Source: Arcticibacter eurypsychrophilus
Lineage (GTDB): Bacteria; Bacteroidota; Bacteroidia; Sphingobacteriales; Sphingobacteriaceae
DNA: 64,000 nucleotides
Reading direction: 5' to 3'
Assembly: GCF_001730525.1 (NCBI RefSeq)
Contig: NZ_MDFN01000023.1
Location: 21,420 to 85,419, forward strand
Below, in pieces: positions 52,906-62,760 of this stretch. Each line of letters opens with the position of its first letter. The first letter of the stretch is position 1. Under the pieces are notes generated by a model. The model saw nothing but the letters and a program-made list of their open reading frames with translations, was not told where the DNA came from and did no database searches. Position numbers and translations under genes: made by a program.

Positions 52906-54411
52906 ATGGATTTAAGACCAAAAGAAATATTAACGCAAAATGATATAACCAAAGGGTTAAGAATAGTAATATGGGATGGTCTTACAGCAGAAGCAATGAC
53001 TGCTTTTACTGGTGGGGCCTTTTTAATTGCAATGGCACTTCTATTAGGTGCAAATAACATAGAGATAGGTATATTGGCGGCTTTGCCTATGTTTACCAAT
53101 ATTTTTCAGCTGATATCGATATGGCTGGTTAGTAAGTATCATAACAGAAGGGCTGTTGCGGTTTATTGTGCCTTTCTCGCCAGGATTCCACTCTTTTTAA
53201 TCGGTTGCATGGTTTGGTGGTCTCCAGACAGCCCCGTTCAGTTGCTTCTATTTTTCCTTTTCTTTCATTACCTGTTTGGATCTATAGCCGGACCAAGTTG
53301 GAACTCCTGGATGAAAGACATGGTTCCCGAAGCCATGTTAGGGAAGTATTTCTCACGCCGCAGTAAATATACGCAGATCTTAAATGTAGTACTGAGTATT
53401 ATTTTAGCTCTAATACTTGACTATGTACAAAAGAATCAGCAACAGTATGAATTAAAAACCTATTCCATCTTTTTCATCCTGGCCGGAATAATTGGCATCA
53501 TTGGTGGAATCATCTTATCCAATGCACCAGAACCACAATCCTACCTCACTAATGCTGATATCCTATCCCTTTTCAAACGCCCCCTCAAAAACATTAATTT
53601 TCGCCACTTACTCGTCTTCAATTCAGCATGGGTATTTGCTTTAAATATAGCTACACCTTTTTTTACGGTGTTTATGATGAAAGGATTAGGATTACCCATC
53701 TCTTACATCATCATACTTTCCATAATTAGTCAGCTCTTCAGTATCCTGACTTTAAACATGTGGGGCACTTTTTCAGACCGCTACAGTAACAAGAGTATTA
53801 TAGCTATCAATGCCCCTCTTTATATACTGTGCATCATTGCCTGGTGTTTTGTAGGTATTTACTCCCATCATTTCGCTAACATTGGCTTACTGGTCATTAT
53901 TCATGCATTCAGTGGGATTTCTACAGCAGGAATCAATTTATCCCTCACCAATATAGGATTAAAGCTTGCTCCTAAAAAAGATGCGATTGTCTATTTATCA
54001 GTCAAAAATATTATCACAGCTGTGTTTTCATCTTTAGGACCATTGATGGGGGGATTATTAGCCGACTTTTTTGCACAAAGAAGTCTGTCTATTTCAGCTC
54101 AATGGACCAGTCCAACGGCTTCCAAATTGGTTCGCATTGTTGCATTGCATGAATGGAACTTTCTGTTCCTTATAGGAGCGTTACTCGCCTTGTTATCCTT
54201 AAACTTTCTGGGCCGGATAAATGAAGTCGGCGAGGTGCAGAAGAATGCAGTAAGAAGAATTATGCGCACCAGTATTAAGAACAATTTAAGGGATTATTTC
54301 TTGATCGGTGACATTATCAGTATACATGAACAGCTAAGTGCCATTGTCAGGACACAAAGAAAGCATTTTTCAGACCCGGGTAAGGACGACCTTCCTAAGG
54401 AAGGGTTATAG
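52906..54411 (+). CDS. Major facilitator superfamily transporter
   Basis: This 501-residue protein has 11-12 hydrophobic helices in two halves, with the loop GTFSDRYSNKSIIAIN after the seventh helix as a form of the MFS motif A, and WLVSKYHNRRAVAVY after helix two. The C-terminus is a hydrophilic tail of about 60 residues. Similar proteins in Bacteroidetes are annotated only as MFS transporters. The substrate cannot be read from the sequence. It is the first of a short plus-strand pair, 62 bp before the small membrane-protein gene. Confidence 0.85.
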   Translation: MDLRPKEILTQNDITKGLRIVIWDGLTAEAMTAFTGGAFLIAMALLLGANNIEIGILAALPMFTNIFQLISIWLVSKYHNRRAVAVYCAFLARIPLFLIGCMVWWSPDSPVQLLLFFLFFHYLFGSIAGPSWNSWMKDMVPEAMLGKYFSRRSKYTQILNVVLSIILALILDYVQKNQQQYELKTYSIFFILAGIIGIIGGIILSNAPEPQSYLTNADILSLFKRPLKNINFRHLLVFNSAWVFALNIATPFFTVFMMKGLGLPISYIIILSIISQLFSILTLNMWGTFSDRYSNKSIIAINAPLYILCIIAWCFVGIYSHHFANIGLLVIIHAFSGISTAGINLSLTNIGLKLAPKKDAIVYLSVKNIITAVFSSLGPLMGGLLADFFAQRSLSISAQWTSPTASKLVRIVALHEWNFLFLIGALLALLSLNFLGRINEVGEVQKNAVRRIMRTSIKNNLRDYFLIGDIISIHEQLSAIVRTQRKHFSDPGKDDLPKEGL

Positions 54412-54473
54412 AAAGATCAAAAACACTTTTAAAAAATAATCCGAATTAAAAACTATTTACATTATTATTGTTC

Positions 54474-54806
54474 ATGAATTTTATAATCGGATTATTAGTT
54501 AACGCAGGCATACTTTTAACACTTTCCTCTTTGCTTCCAGGCATCAGGATTAAAAGTTTTGGAACGGCAGTACTGGTTGCTTTTGTTATTGGTATCCTGA
54601 ATGCGACTATAGGATTGCTGCTCCGCTTTCCACTAAACATCCTGACACTTGGCTTCTTATCATTTTTTGTACGATTGATAGTTACAGCCGTAATGATCAA
54701 AATAGCAGATAAACTCTTTAATGATTTCGAATTAAAAGGCTTTACTCCGGCTTTGATAATAGCCTTAGTTTCAGCAATTGCAGGAACTCTATTGTCCCTC
54801 AATTAA
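54474..54806 (+). CDS. Small four-helix membrane protein, phage-holin-4/YvlD type
   Basis: Starting at ATG 54474 (a TTG six bases earlier is less likely) gives 110 residues with four membrane helices. Family blocks are IIGLLVNAGILLTLSSLLPG, VIGILNATIGLLLRFPLNIL and TLGFLSFFVRLIVTAVMIKI. The protein belongs to the widespread holin-4_2/YvlD group, found in genomes without phages and linked to envelope stress in Bacillus. A phage role should not be assumed. It is convergent with the lipoprotein gene and ends 11 bp before it. Confidence 0.87.
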   Translation: MNFIIGLLVNAGILLTLSSLLPGIRIKSFGTAVLVAFVIGILNATIGLLLRFPLNILTLGFLSFFVRLIVTAVMIKIADKLFNDFELKGFTPALIIALVSAIAGTLLSLN

Positions 54807-54817
54807 CACCAAAAGAA

Positions 54818-55342
54818 TTATTTAATATACACAAATGAGATACTGTCTCTAACCATTAATCCGCTCATATTTTGACTGTTATAGCTAATTGTATATTTAC
54901 CTGCGCCTTCAATTGCATAACCCTTTAACAAATCAACATCAATAGAAACGCTATCCTGAGGATTTAACTTCATATAACTACTTGCTGGAGGGGGCATCAT
55001 CCTTTTAGCCATTGCACCTTTATAAGAAACTTCCTCCCCACTTTCATTTTTAATATCCAAGTACTTACTTATTAAAGGTTCAAATGGAGTATGCCATTTA
55101 CAAAATTGCATAACGCTGTCCGCCTTATTATAAACAGTGAATCTCAGTTGAACCAAATCACCTATTTTAATCGTATCCTTAATTTCCATTTTAGCAAAAA
55201 GAGCCTTTTGTGCAGTAAGAACATTTATCTCTTGAGCTATTGAATCCGCCACTACTTTGTCACGATCCGTTGAACGTGTAGTCTGACTACAAGATGAAAG
55301 GGCCAACACTCCGGCAGCCAATATAAATTTCAAGTTTTTCAT
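54818..55342 (-). CDS. Lipoprotein with protease-propeptide-like beta domain
   Basis: From ATG 55340-55342 the product is 174 residues with a lipobox ALSSC near residue 18; a longer frame to 55372 would hide the signal. The mature part has LVQLRFTVYNKADSVMQFCK, WHTPFEPLI, SYKGAMAKRM and LKGYAIEGAGKYTISYNSQ. This order is like the N-terminal beta domain of peptidyl-Lys metalloendopeptidases and related lipoproteins, but no HExxH protease motif is present. Its job is unknown. It directly follows the TonB gene by 33 bp on the same strand. Confidence 0.75.
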   Translation of the reverse strand: MKNLKFILAAGVLALSSCSQTTRSTDRDKVVADSIAQEINVLTAQKALFAKMEIKDTIKIGDLVQLRFTVYNKADSVMQFCKWHTPFEPLISKYLDIKNESGEEVSYKGAMAKRMMPPPASSYMKLNPQDSVSIDVDLLKGYAIEGAGKYTISYNSQNMSGLMVRDSISFVYIK

Positions 55343-55375
55343 ATCACAAAAGTATCCCTTTTTATATGGCATAAT

Positions 55376-56206
55376 TTACTGCCCTTCCAAATTCAACATG
55401 ATTGGCAGTGTATACTGAACCCTTACCGCTCTACCATTTTGAATCCCTGGGGTCCATTTAATTGTCTTTCTCAAGAGTCTGGTTGCTTCCTCTCCAGTAC
55501 CCATACCCAAATCTTTAAGCACCTTTATATCCGTAAGACTACCATCCTTTTCCACAATGAAACTCATAACTATTCTCCCAGAAACTTCACTTTCCCTCGC
55601 TGAAGCAGGATAAACATAATTCTTACCGATGTATGAATAGAATTTAGCCAACCCACCAGGATATTCCGGCATTTGTTCCAACTCTTCAAAAGGATGTACC
55701 GTTTCATCTTCTATTACGACTGATTTGGTTCCCGGAGATGTACCTACAGGACCATCAATCTGCACGGCCGCATCAGGATTACCCGTAACCGTTTTAGGGC
55801 CAGGATCCGCAATCTTCAACTCATCAACAGTAGGTGGATCCACATTGCTCACCTGATTAGCAGGCACCACTACCAGAGGAGGAAACTTTATCTGACTTAC
55901 CCTAGGCTGAGTAGGCTCCACTACCTTAAGAGGAGGAGGGGCCAGTTTATCAATCGCTGGAGCAGTAATAAGTGTTACATTAGTTAAAGGCAGTTGCACA
56001 ATTCCATTATTCGATTCTGCCCCATTAATATATCTGGAAATCAGCGGAGCACTCATTATCAAAGTAAAAAATAATGCTCCAGAGAACATAGCCAGATTTG
56101 TCATCCTACTATTGTTTTTCCTTAATTGATAAGCACCATACTCTTGGTTCCTTCCAGTAAATACGACGTCAATCCACTCTTGGTTATAAAGATCTAACTT
56201 TGCCAT
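55376..56206 (-). CDS. TonB-like energy transducer
   Basis: This 276-residue protein has the Bacteroidetes TonB plan: a cytoplasmic N-terminus with WIDVVFTGRNQEYGAYQLRKN, one membrane helix near residue 38-55, a long Pro-rich periplasmic linker (KLAPPPLKVVEPTQPRVS), and the TonB C-terminal domain YVYPASARESEVSGRIVMSF to KTIKWTPGIQNGRAVRVQYT. It carries proton-motive energy to outer-membrane receptors. No ExbB/ExbD genes are nearby. It begins the two-gene unit with the lipoprotein downstream. Confidence 0.9.
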   Translation of the reverse strand: MAKLDLYNQEWIDVVFTGRNQEYGAYQLRKNNSRMTNLAMFSGALFFTLIMSAPLISRYINGAESNNGIVQLPLTNVTLITAPAIDKLAPPPLKVVEPTQPRVSQIKFPPLVVVPANQVSNVDPPTVDELKIADPGPKTVTGNPDAAVQIDGPVGTSPGTKSVVIEDETVHPFEELEQMPEYPGGLAKFYSYIGKNYVYPASARESEVSGRIVMSFIVEKDGSLTDIKVLKDLGMGTGEEATRLLRKTIKWTPGIQNGRAVRVQYTLPIMLNLEGQ

Positions 56207-56430
56207 TTTATTAAATATTAAAGGTGAATTTTTAAGGTTTAAAAAGCAGGATAGCTACGTCTCTTTTTATATTCTTATGATGACAACATCAATCACATTC
56301 CATAATAAAAATACTCTTTGAAGAAATATATTTCTCAACCAATCCATCAGGTTAATTCCAGTTTTTTTTTATACTTTCGCCGCCCGGTTATTCTATTTTA
56401 TACATCGCTGAATAATTATCCCCGTTTGCC

Positions 56431-57708
56431 ATGAAGAAATATTTGTATGGAATAGATTTTGGAACGACAAATTCGGCTTTATCCATTTACGATGAAGAGA
56501 AACAAGAGATCCTCACGACCCTAATCATTCCATCCCTGATTTACTTTCCACAAGACCGGAGCACGACAGGAGATGAAGAATACGTTGTAGGAGAAAATGC
56601 CATCTCAGCCTACCTGCAAGATGGCATGAAAGGACGGTTTATTAAATCAGTCAAACAGATCTTATCCAGAAGCAGCTTCACCCAAACACGCATTCAAAAC
56701 AAAGCATATGACGCATCCGACCTGGTAGCCATTATTCTGAAAGAGCTAAAAGCAAGAGCTGATGCAATGACAGGACAAGAAGCCCAGAAGGTTGTTATAG
56801 GCCGTCCCGTGTTCTTTGATGATGACAGCACCCAAAAGGATACCCTGGCACAAAATAGGCTAACTAAAGCCGCTCAACTCGCCGGATTTAAACATGTCCG
56901 TTTCCAGTTTGAACCCATAGGAGCAGCCTATGCATACGAGAAGACGCTCCAAAAAAAGGAGAATGTATTGGTAGCCGATCTTGGAGGAGGTACAACAGAC
57001 TTTACTTATCTGATACTTGACCCGGAAAAAGTGGGTAGCATTGACCGCAAAAACAATCTGCTCGCTACAGGAGGGATTTACATTGGTGGAGATAGTTTTG
57101 ATTCCGCCTTTATGTGGGAAAGAGGAACCCCCTATTTTGGTAAGGACACGCCCTATGAAGCCACGCCAGGAAAGATCCTGAACGTTCCCAATTCACTATT
57201 CGCCAATATCTGTTCCTGGGATAAAATGAACTTTTTCAACGGCAGCAGGATCAGGAAAGACATTGATGATTACTATTATTTCTCCAAAAATAACCGTAAA
57301 TTTAAAAATCTCATAACACTCATTGATCATAATCTCGGTTATTCCGTATTTCAGTCCATTGAAAAGACAAAGATTGATCTCTCAAGTAAGCAGAGTTCCG
57401 CATTCAGTTATTCCAACAGGGATATAGAAATTGATGAGGTTGTTTCCCTGTCAGAGTACAATGCCATTATAGAAAAGGATATCAACAAAATCCGCGTCTA
57501 TTTAAATGAATTCATGACAGTAAATCAAATAAATACAAAAGATATTGACAGCCTTTTCATTACCGGTGGAACATCCATGGTTGTATCTGTCCAGAATCTT
57601 TTCAAAACAACTTTTCCGCACCTCAACATAAATTCCGGAGATAACTTTAGGAGTGTTGCCCAAGGGCTGGCTTACAGTGGCTATCTGTTCGAAGATGAAG
57701 AAGTATGA
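56431..57708 (+). CDS. Hsp70-family ATPase (DnaK-fold, YegD-like)
   Basis: This 425-residue protein is an actin/Hsp70-fold nucleotide-binding domain without the substrate-binding part of DnaK. Phosphate-1 is YGIDFGTTNSALSIYD at residues about 4-20, connect and phosphate-2 are VLVADLGGGTTDFTYLILD near 190, and the adenosine motif is LFITGGTSMVV near 380. Such short Hsp70 relatives (YegD) have unclear clients. It stands alone on the plus strand, divergent from TonB, and its stop codon abuts that of the convergent gene with no base between. Confidence 0.85.
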   Translation: MKKYLYGIDFGTTNSALSIYDEEKQEILTTLIIPSLIYFPQDRSTTGDEEYVVGENAISAYLQDGMKGRFIKSVKQILSRSSFTQTRIQNKAYDASDLVAIILKELKARADAMTGQEAQKVVIGRPVFFDDDSTQKDTLAQNRLTKAAQLAGFKHVRFQFEPIGAAYAYEKTLQKKENVLVADLGGGTTDFTYLILDPEKVGSIDRKNNLLATGGIYIGGDSFDSAFMWERGTPYFGKDTPYEATPGKILNVPNSLFANICSWDKMNFFNGSRIRKDIDDYYYFSKNNRKFKNLITLIDHNLGYSVFQSIEKTKIDLSSKQSSAFSYSNRDIEIDEVVSLSEYNAIIEKDINKIRVYLNEFMTVNQINTKDIDSLFITGGTSMVVSVQNLFKTTFPHLNINSGDNFRSVAQGLAYSGYLFEDEEV

Positions 57709-58524
57709 TTACTTAAACCCTACCATAAACCGGACAGTATAACCGTTATTAGAAATATTAAAGTCTCTTGGTGCACTGTCAATGTTGCGGGTACTCGAAG
57801 TAGCATAGATAATCGGTCCGCCACCTAGCGAGAACAAAAAGTGCGAATCTTTAGTGGCCATATTAACCGATGGACCGATAAAAAGCTTAGCACCTCCTTC
57901 AGCCTCCTCTTTGTCCCAGAACCCTTCCAAATCTTCACCTGCAGCTTCAAAGCCAGCAAAGAATTGTTTACCCAGTTTATGATGAAAACCAACAGCTGTA
58001 ATCAAATCAACGTTATCCCTGTTATTATCAAAGGCCTTTTCAATCCTCACATTACCTGCCAGGTTCCATAACTTATTACCCAGTGCCGCAGTTAATCTAC
58101 TAAAAACGACATTCTCGTTTGTCCACTCACGTCTTACACCCAGACTCGTTCCAAACCTAAATCCCTGTGTTTTACCAGCACCTCCAATTAAGTCCCGGAT
58201 GACCTCTACCTGTTGTAAACTGCGTACTCCCCCTGATTCACTGAAACCAATCCCAGCTTTGGCATATAAGGTAAAGCGGGAGCCTAGATAGCCCGATACA
58301 GCAAACTGCTGGTCTACCCCATTAAAGCCAAAAGGATTTGTAATATTTTTTCCATAACTACCCGAGTAGTTGATGTTCCAACCAGGTTCAGTTAATGAAG
58401 ACACCGAAAACAGGAAAGGTTGCTGTACCCCAGAAATTAAATTTGAAGAATTAATGACCTTGGATTGCTGTGAAAAAGCGGTTCCAACAGTAAGAAGCAA
58501 TGCAGCTAAAAAGATGTTTTTCAT
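57709..58524 (-). CDS. Secreted protein, probable outer-membrane beta-barrel (unknown function)
   Basis: This 271-residue protein starts with a signal peptide (IFLAALLLTVGTAFSQQ). It then has alternating hydrophobic and polar strands typical of an outer-membrane barrel (WNINYSGSYGKNI, SRFTLYAKAGIGFSESG, FRFGTSLGVRREW, HKLGKQFFAGFEAAGED), ending with VRFMVGFK, whose last residues resemble a barrel-insertion signal. No known family was recognised. It lies 30 bp downstream of the YVTN/phosphoesterase gene on the same strand and is probably cotranscribed. Confidence 0.75.
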   Translation of the reverse strand: MKNIFLAALLLTVGTAFSQQSKVINSSNLISGVQQPFLFSVSSLTEPGWNINYSGSYGKNITNPFGFNGVDQQFAVSGYLGSRFTLYAKAGIGFSESGGVRSLQQVEVIRDLIGGAGKTQGFRFGTSLGVRREWTNENVVFSRLTAALGNKLWNLAGNVRIEKAFDNNRDNVDLITAVGFHHKLGKQFFAGFEAAGEDLEGFWDKEEAEGGAKLFIGPSVNMATKDSHFLFSLGGGPIIYATSSTRNIDSAPRDFNISNNGYTVRFMVGFK

Positions 58525-58554
58525 TGTAATAAAAGGTTAAGTATGATTCGCTAA

Positions 58555-61017
58555 TTAGTCCTCGTCATCGTCACTTTTCAGTTCCAACTTTACAAATGCA
58601 CTTCTCCGTGGAGCAGGCATCACAGAGTCCTCCCCTTTCACCGATTTCCATACTACTTCATTCAGGTCAAGATCCGGAGCTGCATCTTCTTTAGCAAAGT
58701 TGAACGATTCCGATCTTTTAGAACTTGTATTCACGGCAATATTGAGGGTATTCAAATCTATGTTTGAACCCAATGAACGGTATGACTTCATATCAGGCTT
58801 GCTATCAAAACAATTAAAAAGTGGCAAAGCAGCGGCATCATACTGACTCATTGGTGGTAAACCTAAAATCAGTTCCATTGTCCGTAAAATTCCTGAAGTA
58901 GAATACATGGTATGATTTACCGAGCCCATTTTAACATAAGGACTGATTACAAAAGCCGGAGAGCGGTGTGCATCAATATGATCCGGGCCGTTCTGCGCAT
59001 CATCTTCCAGAACGAAAATCGCTGTCTCCTTCCAAATAGAGCTGTTAGAAATATATTCAATCAGCTGACCTAAGGCAAGATCATTGTCCGCAACTGCAGC
59101 AATAGGACTAATTTTTCCTAGTTTCTGTCCGCTGGTATGATCATTCCCTATCCGGAGAGAATTAAACTGCGGCACCTGATTTATAGCTATCAGCGAATCA
59201 AAATCATGCTTAAAAACTTTAATCCGGTCTACATCCTTAATATCCATATCAAAACCATCATAACCCGGACATACCCTGCCCTCCAGAGCTTTGATATTGG
59301 CCATTCCATTTTCTCCAAATTCCCCATACGTTCTATAGCTGAGTCCAGCGCGCTTACAGTAATCCCAAATAAATCCATCTTTAGGATAAGCAATCTTTCT
59401 GCTTCCTTCATAATCATAGGTACCACCCCTACCACCATAGCTAATTGGCCATGTCTTTTCCACATAATCAGTGGCATAAGCAGCCATACTCCAATTATGA
59501 CCATCAGCACTCACTTCCGCATCCACATAAAAGTTATCCAGTAAAACAAACTGTCTGGCCAATGCATGATGATTAGGAGTTACCCGTTCCGGAAAAATAC
59601 ATAAACTCGTATCACCATTTCCTTCCTTCATATCCCCCAGAACCTGGTCATACGTACGGTTTTCTTTGATGATATAAAAAACATGTTTAATCGGAGAAAC
59701 ATCACCTTTTTTCATCGGGATAGGATTTCCTTCCTCACCCTTAGCCACTTTTTCAACCTGAGCGTTAAAAGGAGTATTCGCATATACCTGTTTGGAGTAA
59801 GTATTTAACCGTGCATCCGAAGGCTCGTCAATTATAGAAAGCGTTCCTTTAAAAAGTCCCCCGATATACTGAACCTTCTTTTTATCCGTAATACCCGTCT
59901 GGTAACCACTATTATCCGTCTTCTTAATTGGCTGAGGCCCCTGCGGATTGGCCATAGAGGCGAAACCCTTTCCATTGGCTACCAAAATCTTATTGCCAAC
60001 CGTTTTAACATTCGTTGGATACCATCCCGTAGGGATAAATCCTTTCGAGACACTTTTACCCGGGACGGAAACATTGAATACAGCCAAGCAGTTATTGTCC
60101 GCATTAGCGATGTAAAGTATTTTTTCATCAGAAGATAAGGCCAATCCATTGGTAGTCGATCCAGTCAATTTTGTCGGATACAATGTAGCAGAAATAGTTT
60201 CGATCACTTTATTCGACGCGGCACTAATAACCGATACCGAATTATCATTGGCATTGGCCACGTAAACATACTTTCCATTCTTGCTGCAAACTATTTCATT
60301 TGGATGATTTCCCGTAGAAATTTCATTTATAATTTTCCCGGTTACCGTATTATAAACCAACAGCTTGGCGCCGCCCCATAGTGAAATATATAATTTAAGC
60401 TTGTCAGGACTGAGCAGGCAAGAATAAGCTTCATGTTGCAGGTCTATTTTCTTAATGACCGCTTTAGTTTTCAAATCAAAAACGTACAGCGCACTATCCT
60501 CTTTGGTAACCGTATATAAACGATTGGTCTTATTGTTTACATCTAATCCAGCTGGACTAATTTTAACCGGCCATGGTTTACCTAGAGTAAGCGTATCCGC
60601 TTTTCCGATTTTCCTACCCGCAATAGCATACACCAAAATGATATTATCATTTCCACCGGATACATATAACTTTTTATCATCATCACCAAAACGGATCCCA
60701 TACCAGGACTTGGCAATAGACACCTCATCCAATAACTTTTCACTTTTAGGATCAATCAATTGAATCACTTGCTCACTTTGGCCATTGTTGGTGACAGCAA
60801 GCATTTGTTTATCGTGTGACAAGACCATATTCAGAGGAAGATCACCAAGCGGCAAAGATTTACCAGCGGGACTTAAAGACCAGCCATTAGGAAGAAGAAC
60901 CTTCGGTGCTTTAGGATTATTAGTAGGCAACTGCGCTTTACAGGTAGAGCCCATAATTACAGCAAATAAAAGGATAAGTAATTTAAGCGAACGCTTCTTT
61001 GTAGTGTGTAACATCAT
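58555..61017 (-). CDS. YVTN beta-propeller / alkaline-phosphatase-superfamily phosphoesterase fusion
   Basis: Starting at ATG 61015-61017 gives 820 residues with a signal peptide (LLILLFAVIMGSTCKAQ). The first 400 residues form a YVTN propeller, with units such as DGKIINEISTGNHPNEIVC-like repeats, LYIANADNNCLAVF and KYVYVANANDNSVSVIS. From about residue 455 a phosphoesterase (PF04185-type) domain follows with HVFYIIKENRTYDQVLGD, LLDNFYVDAEVSADGHNW, FVLEDDAQNGPDHIDAHRSP and ISPYVKMG. The Asp and His residues of the two-metal site are in place. The substrate is unknown. It leads the pair with the barrel-like protein. Confidence 0.87.
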   Translation of the reverse strand: MMLHTTKKRSLKLLILLFAVIMGSTCKAQLPTNNPKAPKVLLPNGWSLSPAGKSLPLGDLPLNMVLSHDKQMLAVTNNGQSEQVIQLIDPKSEKLLDEVSIAKSWYGIRFGDDDKKLYVSGGNDNIILVYAIAGRKIGKADTLTLGKPWPVKISPAGLDVNNKTNRLYTVTKEDSALYVFDLKTKAVIKKIDLQHEAYSCLLSPDKLKLYISLWGGAKLLVYNTVTGKIINEISTGNHPNEIVCSKNGKYVYVANANDNSVSVISAASNKVIETISATLYPTKLTGSTTNGLALSSDEKILYIANADNNCLAVFNVSVPGKSVSKGFIPTGWYPTNVKTVGNKILVANGKGFASMANPQGPQPIKKTDNSGYQTGITDKKKVQYIGGLFKGTLSIIDEPSDARLNTYSKQVYANTPFNAQVEKVAKGEEGNPIPMKKGDVSPIKHVFYIIKENRTYDQVLGDMKEGNGDTSLCIFPERVTPNHHALARQFVLLDNFYVDAEVSADGHNWSMAAYATDYVEKTWPISYGGRGGTYDYEGSRKIAYPKDGFIWDYCKRAGLSYRTYGEFGENGMANIKALEGRVCPGYDGFDMDIKDVDRIKVFKHDFDSLIAINQVPQFNSLRIGNDHTSGQKLGKISPIAAVADNDLALGQLIEYISNSSIWKETAIFVLEDDAQNGPDHIDAHRSPAFVISPYVKMGSVNHTMYSTSGILRTMELILGLPPMSQYDAAALPLFNCFDSKPDMKSYRSLGSNIDLNTLNIAVNTSSKRSESFNFAKEDAAPDLDLNEVVWKSVKGEDSVMPAPRRSAFVKLELKSDDDED

Positions 61018-61149
61018 ATCGTTATAACAAAGTATAAAGTAAGGCACCATATATTAAGTTTGCATTAATAAATCATTAGCGGTTTATTAATAAAATCACC
61101 TCACCAATACAATCTCTTTTTATGATCACCTATTTTCTATTAGTGTAAA

Positions 61150-61157
61150 CAAATTTA
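61150..61157 (-). promoter_or_regulatory. Candidate -7 box for the propeller/phosphoesterase gene
   Basis: The minus strand reads TAAATTTG, matching TAnnTTTG, with a TTG about 17 bases upstream (61175-61177 on the plus strand as CAA), slightly short of the usual spacing. It would give a leader of about 126 bases. Confidence 0.35.
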
Positions 61158-61221
61158 ATACAGGTACATTAGTACAATAAGAGAAAGAGAAGATTGTGAG
61201 TGACGCTAATAAATTTTCTAT

Positions 61222-61596
61222 GTGAAATTGCATCCGGATTTACAATTGCTCAAACGAGCTATAGAAGAATCTTTAATTGCTGAAGAACTTATTCCTGAAT
61301 TAAGCTTGAATGTGAGTTCTGAACCTTATTACGAATTCATCTACGAACATCTGTTTCTGGAAGGAAAAATATGTGCTGAAGAACTGCTCGAAGAAATGCA
61401 GATTGTTGCTTATAATAAACTAGCATCCAAACTTCATGCGGTTGCGTTAAATAATAAAATTATTAAAAAAATGGAATTTCAAGACTTATGGAAATATAAA
61501 TTAAGATTCATTTATAAATTTATCACTGGATACAAAACTTTTGCAGAGGGAAAAGCAGTTAAAATAAATTGTAATGACTCAACAGGTGTCCCGTAG
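61222..61596 (+). CDS. Small hypothetical protein, helical (GTG start)
   Basis: This 124-residue frame opens with GTG at 61222-61224. The product is mostly helical with many charged residues (LQLLKRAIEESLIAEEL, FLEGKICAEELLEEMQIVAYN, DLWKYKLRFIYKFITGYK). No domain, signal peptide or membrane segment was recognised. The last residues (CNDSTGVP) look unconserved. It is convergent with the Rpn-family gene, 32 bases apart. Codon use and length make it more likely real than not, but function cannot be given. Confidence 0.5.
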   Translation: MKLHPDLQLLKRAIEESLIAEELIPELSLNVSSEPYYEFIYEHLFLEGKICAEELLEEMQIVAYNKLASKLHAVALNNKIIKKMEFQDLWKYKLRFIYKFITGYKTFAEGKAVKINCNDSTGVP

Positions 61597-61628
61597 GGAT
61601 GTTAAAATTAGCGAAGTGAAAAAGTAAT

Positions 61629-62585
61629 TTATTTGTCTTTCAAGCTATTACTGATTTCTCTAACAAAATCTTCTGTAACACCAACCAGACCAGCAATTTT
61701 TGAGACGCTTAAATCTGTTGAAGATAGTAGGTTTTTGGTGAACTCTATATTCTTCTCCAGTTCTTTCTGAGATAAGCCTTTTTCTATACCTTTTTCAAGA
61801 CCCATTTCAAAACCTTCTTCCCTATTCAGTTCGTTTATTGTTTCTATTATTCCCATAACGTTGCTCCTTCCCATTAAGGTGTCTACTTCTATATCAAAAA
61901 TACGATTAATTTTCGGATCTTTTATATAGACCAAATTTTTCAAAAAGATGATAAAACGTGCAATTTTTTCATGATTATATTTACCACTCTCTATTAAAGT
62001 CCGGGCAATGGTAAGCCGCTCTTCACCTAATTCTTCTTCCGGTATTTTCCCTTCAAGCAGGGCCTTCTGTGCTGCCAGAATGATCAATGAAAATGGATTA
62101 TCCATACCCAGTAGTTCTTCATGAGTATGATCAAAGATTTGATAGGCTTTATACTTAAATAAGATCTCGGTGAAAATTAGCTTTTCATGATACTGGCCTG
62201 GTCTCCGTTGGTTCCTTTCTCCAGTAAATACAGCTAATGCTTCCACCGGAATTCCAAAGCGGTCAGTTAGCCTGTATTGATATTGGAACATCCTTTTCTC
62301 AAAGCCTGGTTTGTTCCCTCCTTCAATTTCTACATGTACCAGTATATATTCAAATCCCCCTTTCAAAAGACATACTTTAACCAGCAAGTCGGCGGCACGT
62401 GCTCCTCCTTTCTTCTCACGTTCAGGAAAGATCTCCCGTAATTCCTTATCCAGCACCTGAAATTCCTTATCCAAATCAAATACTTGATCAGCTTCCGGAT
62501 AAAAGAAGCGCAGTAAATCGGGAAAAGCTTCTTCAAAAGCACTCTTGAGCAGAATGTCACTCTTTCTACGCGGGTTATTGTTCAT
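61629..62585 (-). CDS. Rpn-family PD-(D/E)XK nuclease ('putative transposase' type)
   Basis: This 318-residue protein has the family opening SDILLKSAFEEAFPDLLRFF, then DLLVKVCLLKGGFEYILVHV followed by EIEGGNKPGFEKRMFQYQYR, where the Asp and Glu form the nuclease core. LAVFTGERNQRRPGQY is the next strand. The C-terminus is a Glu/Lys-rich coil (EMGLEKGIEKGLSQKELEKN) ending in a small helix-turn-helix-like tail. Members related to RpnA promote RecA-independent recombination in E. coli and are often numerous in Bacteroidetes. The third core residue appears as Glu in HVEIEG rather than the more common ExQ. No inverted repeats bound it. Confidence 0.85.
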   Translation of the reverse strand: MNNNPRRKSDILLKSAFEEAFPDLLRFFYPEADQVFDLDKEFQVLDKELREIFPEREKKGGARAADLLVKVCLLKGGFEYILVHVEIEGGNKPGFEKRMFQYQYRLTDRFGIPVEALAVFTGERNQRRPGQYHEKLIFTEILFKYKAYQIFDHTHEELLGMDNPFSLIILAAQKALLEGKIPEEELGEERLTIARTLIESGKYNHEKIARFIIFLKNLVYIKDPKINRIFDIEVDTLMGRSNVMGIIETINELNREEGFEMGLEKGIEKGLSQKELEKNIEFTKNLLSSTDLSVSKIAGLVGVTEDFVREISNSLKDK

Positions 62586-62760
62586 GGCTAATCGGAGCTA
62601 ACAGAGATAAGGTTAAGAAAAAAGAAGCGCATTGTTTATAAGGTTCATAATAGCCTGGAGGCCGGTTACGTTGGTAAGTATCAAATTTACATTGAAATCA
62701 TAATTTGACGCACAAGTATGCTAAAAGAACTAGCCATTAAAAAAAACAAAATAAGCTTTC

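Noticed and set aside
54474..54806. Holin-like protein as sign of a prophage
   Set aside because: This family is common in bacterial chromosomes without phage genes, and no other phage gene lies nearby.
59137..59544. A 135-codon plus-strand frame inside the phosphoesterase gene
   Set aside because: It is antisense to a well-conserved enzyme domain and has no recognisable motif.
61629..62585. Rpn-family protein as an insertion sequence
   Set aside because: No terminal inverted repeats or target duplication were seen; 'transposase' in the family name is not supported as cut-and-paste activity.
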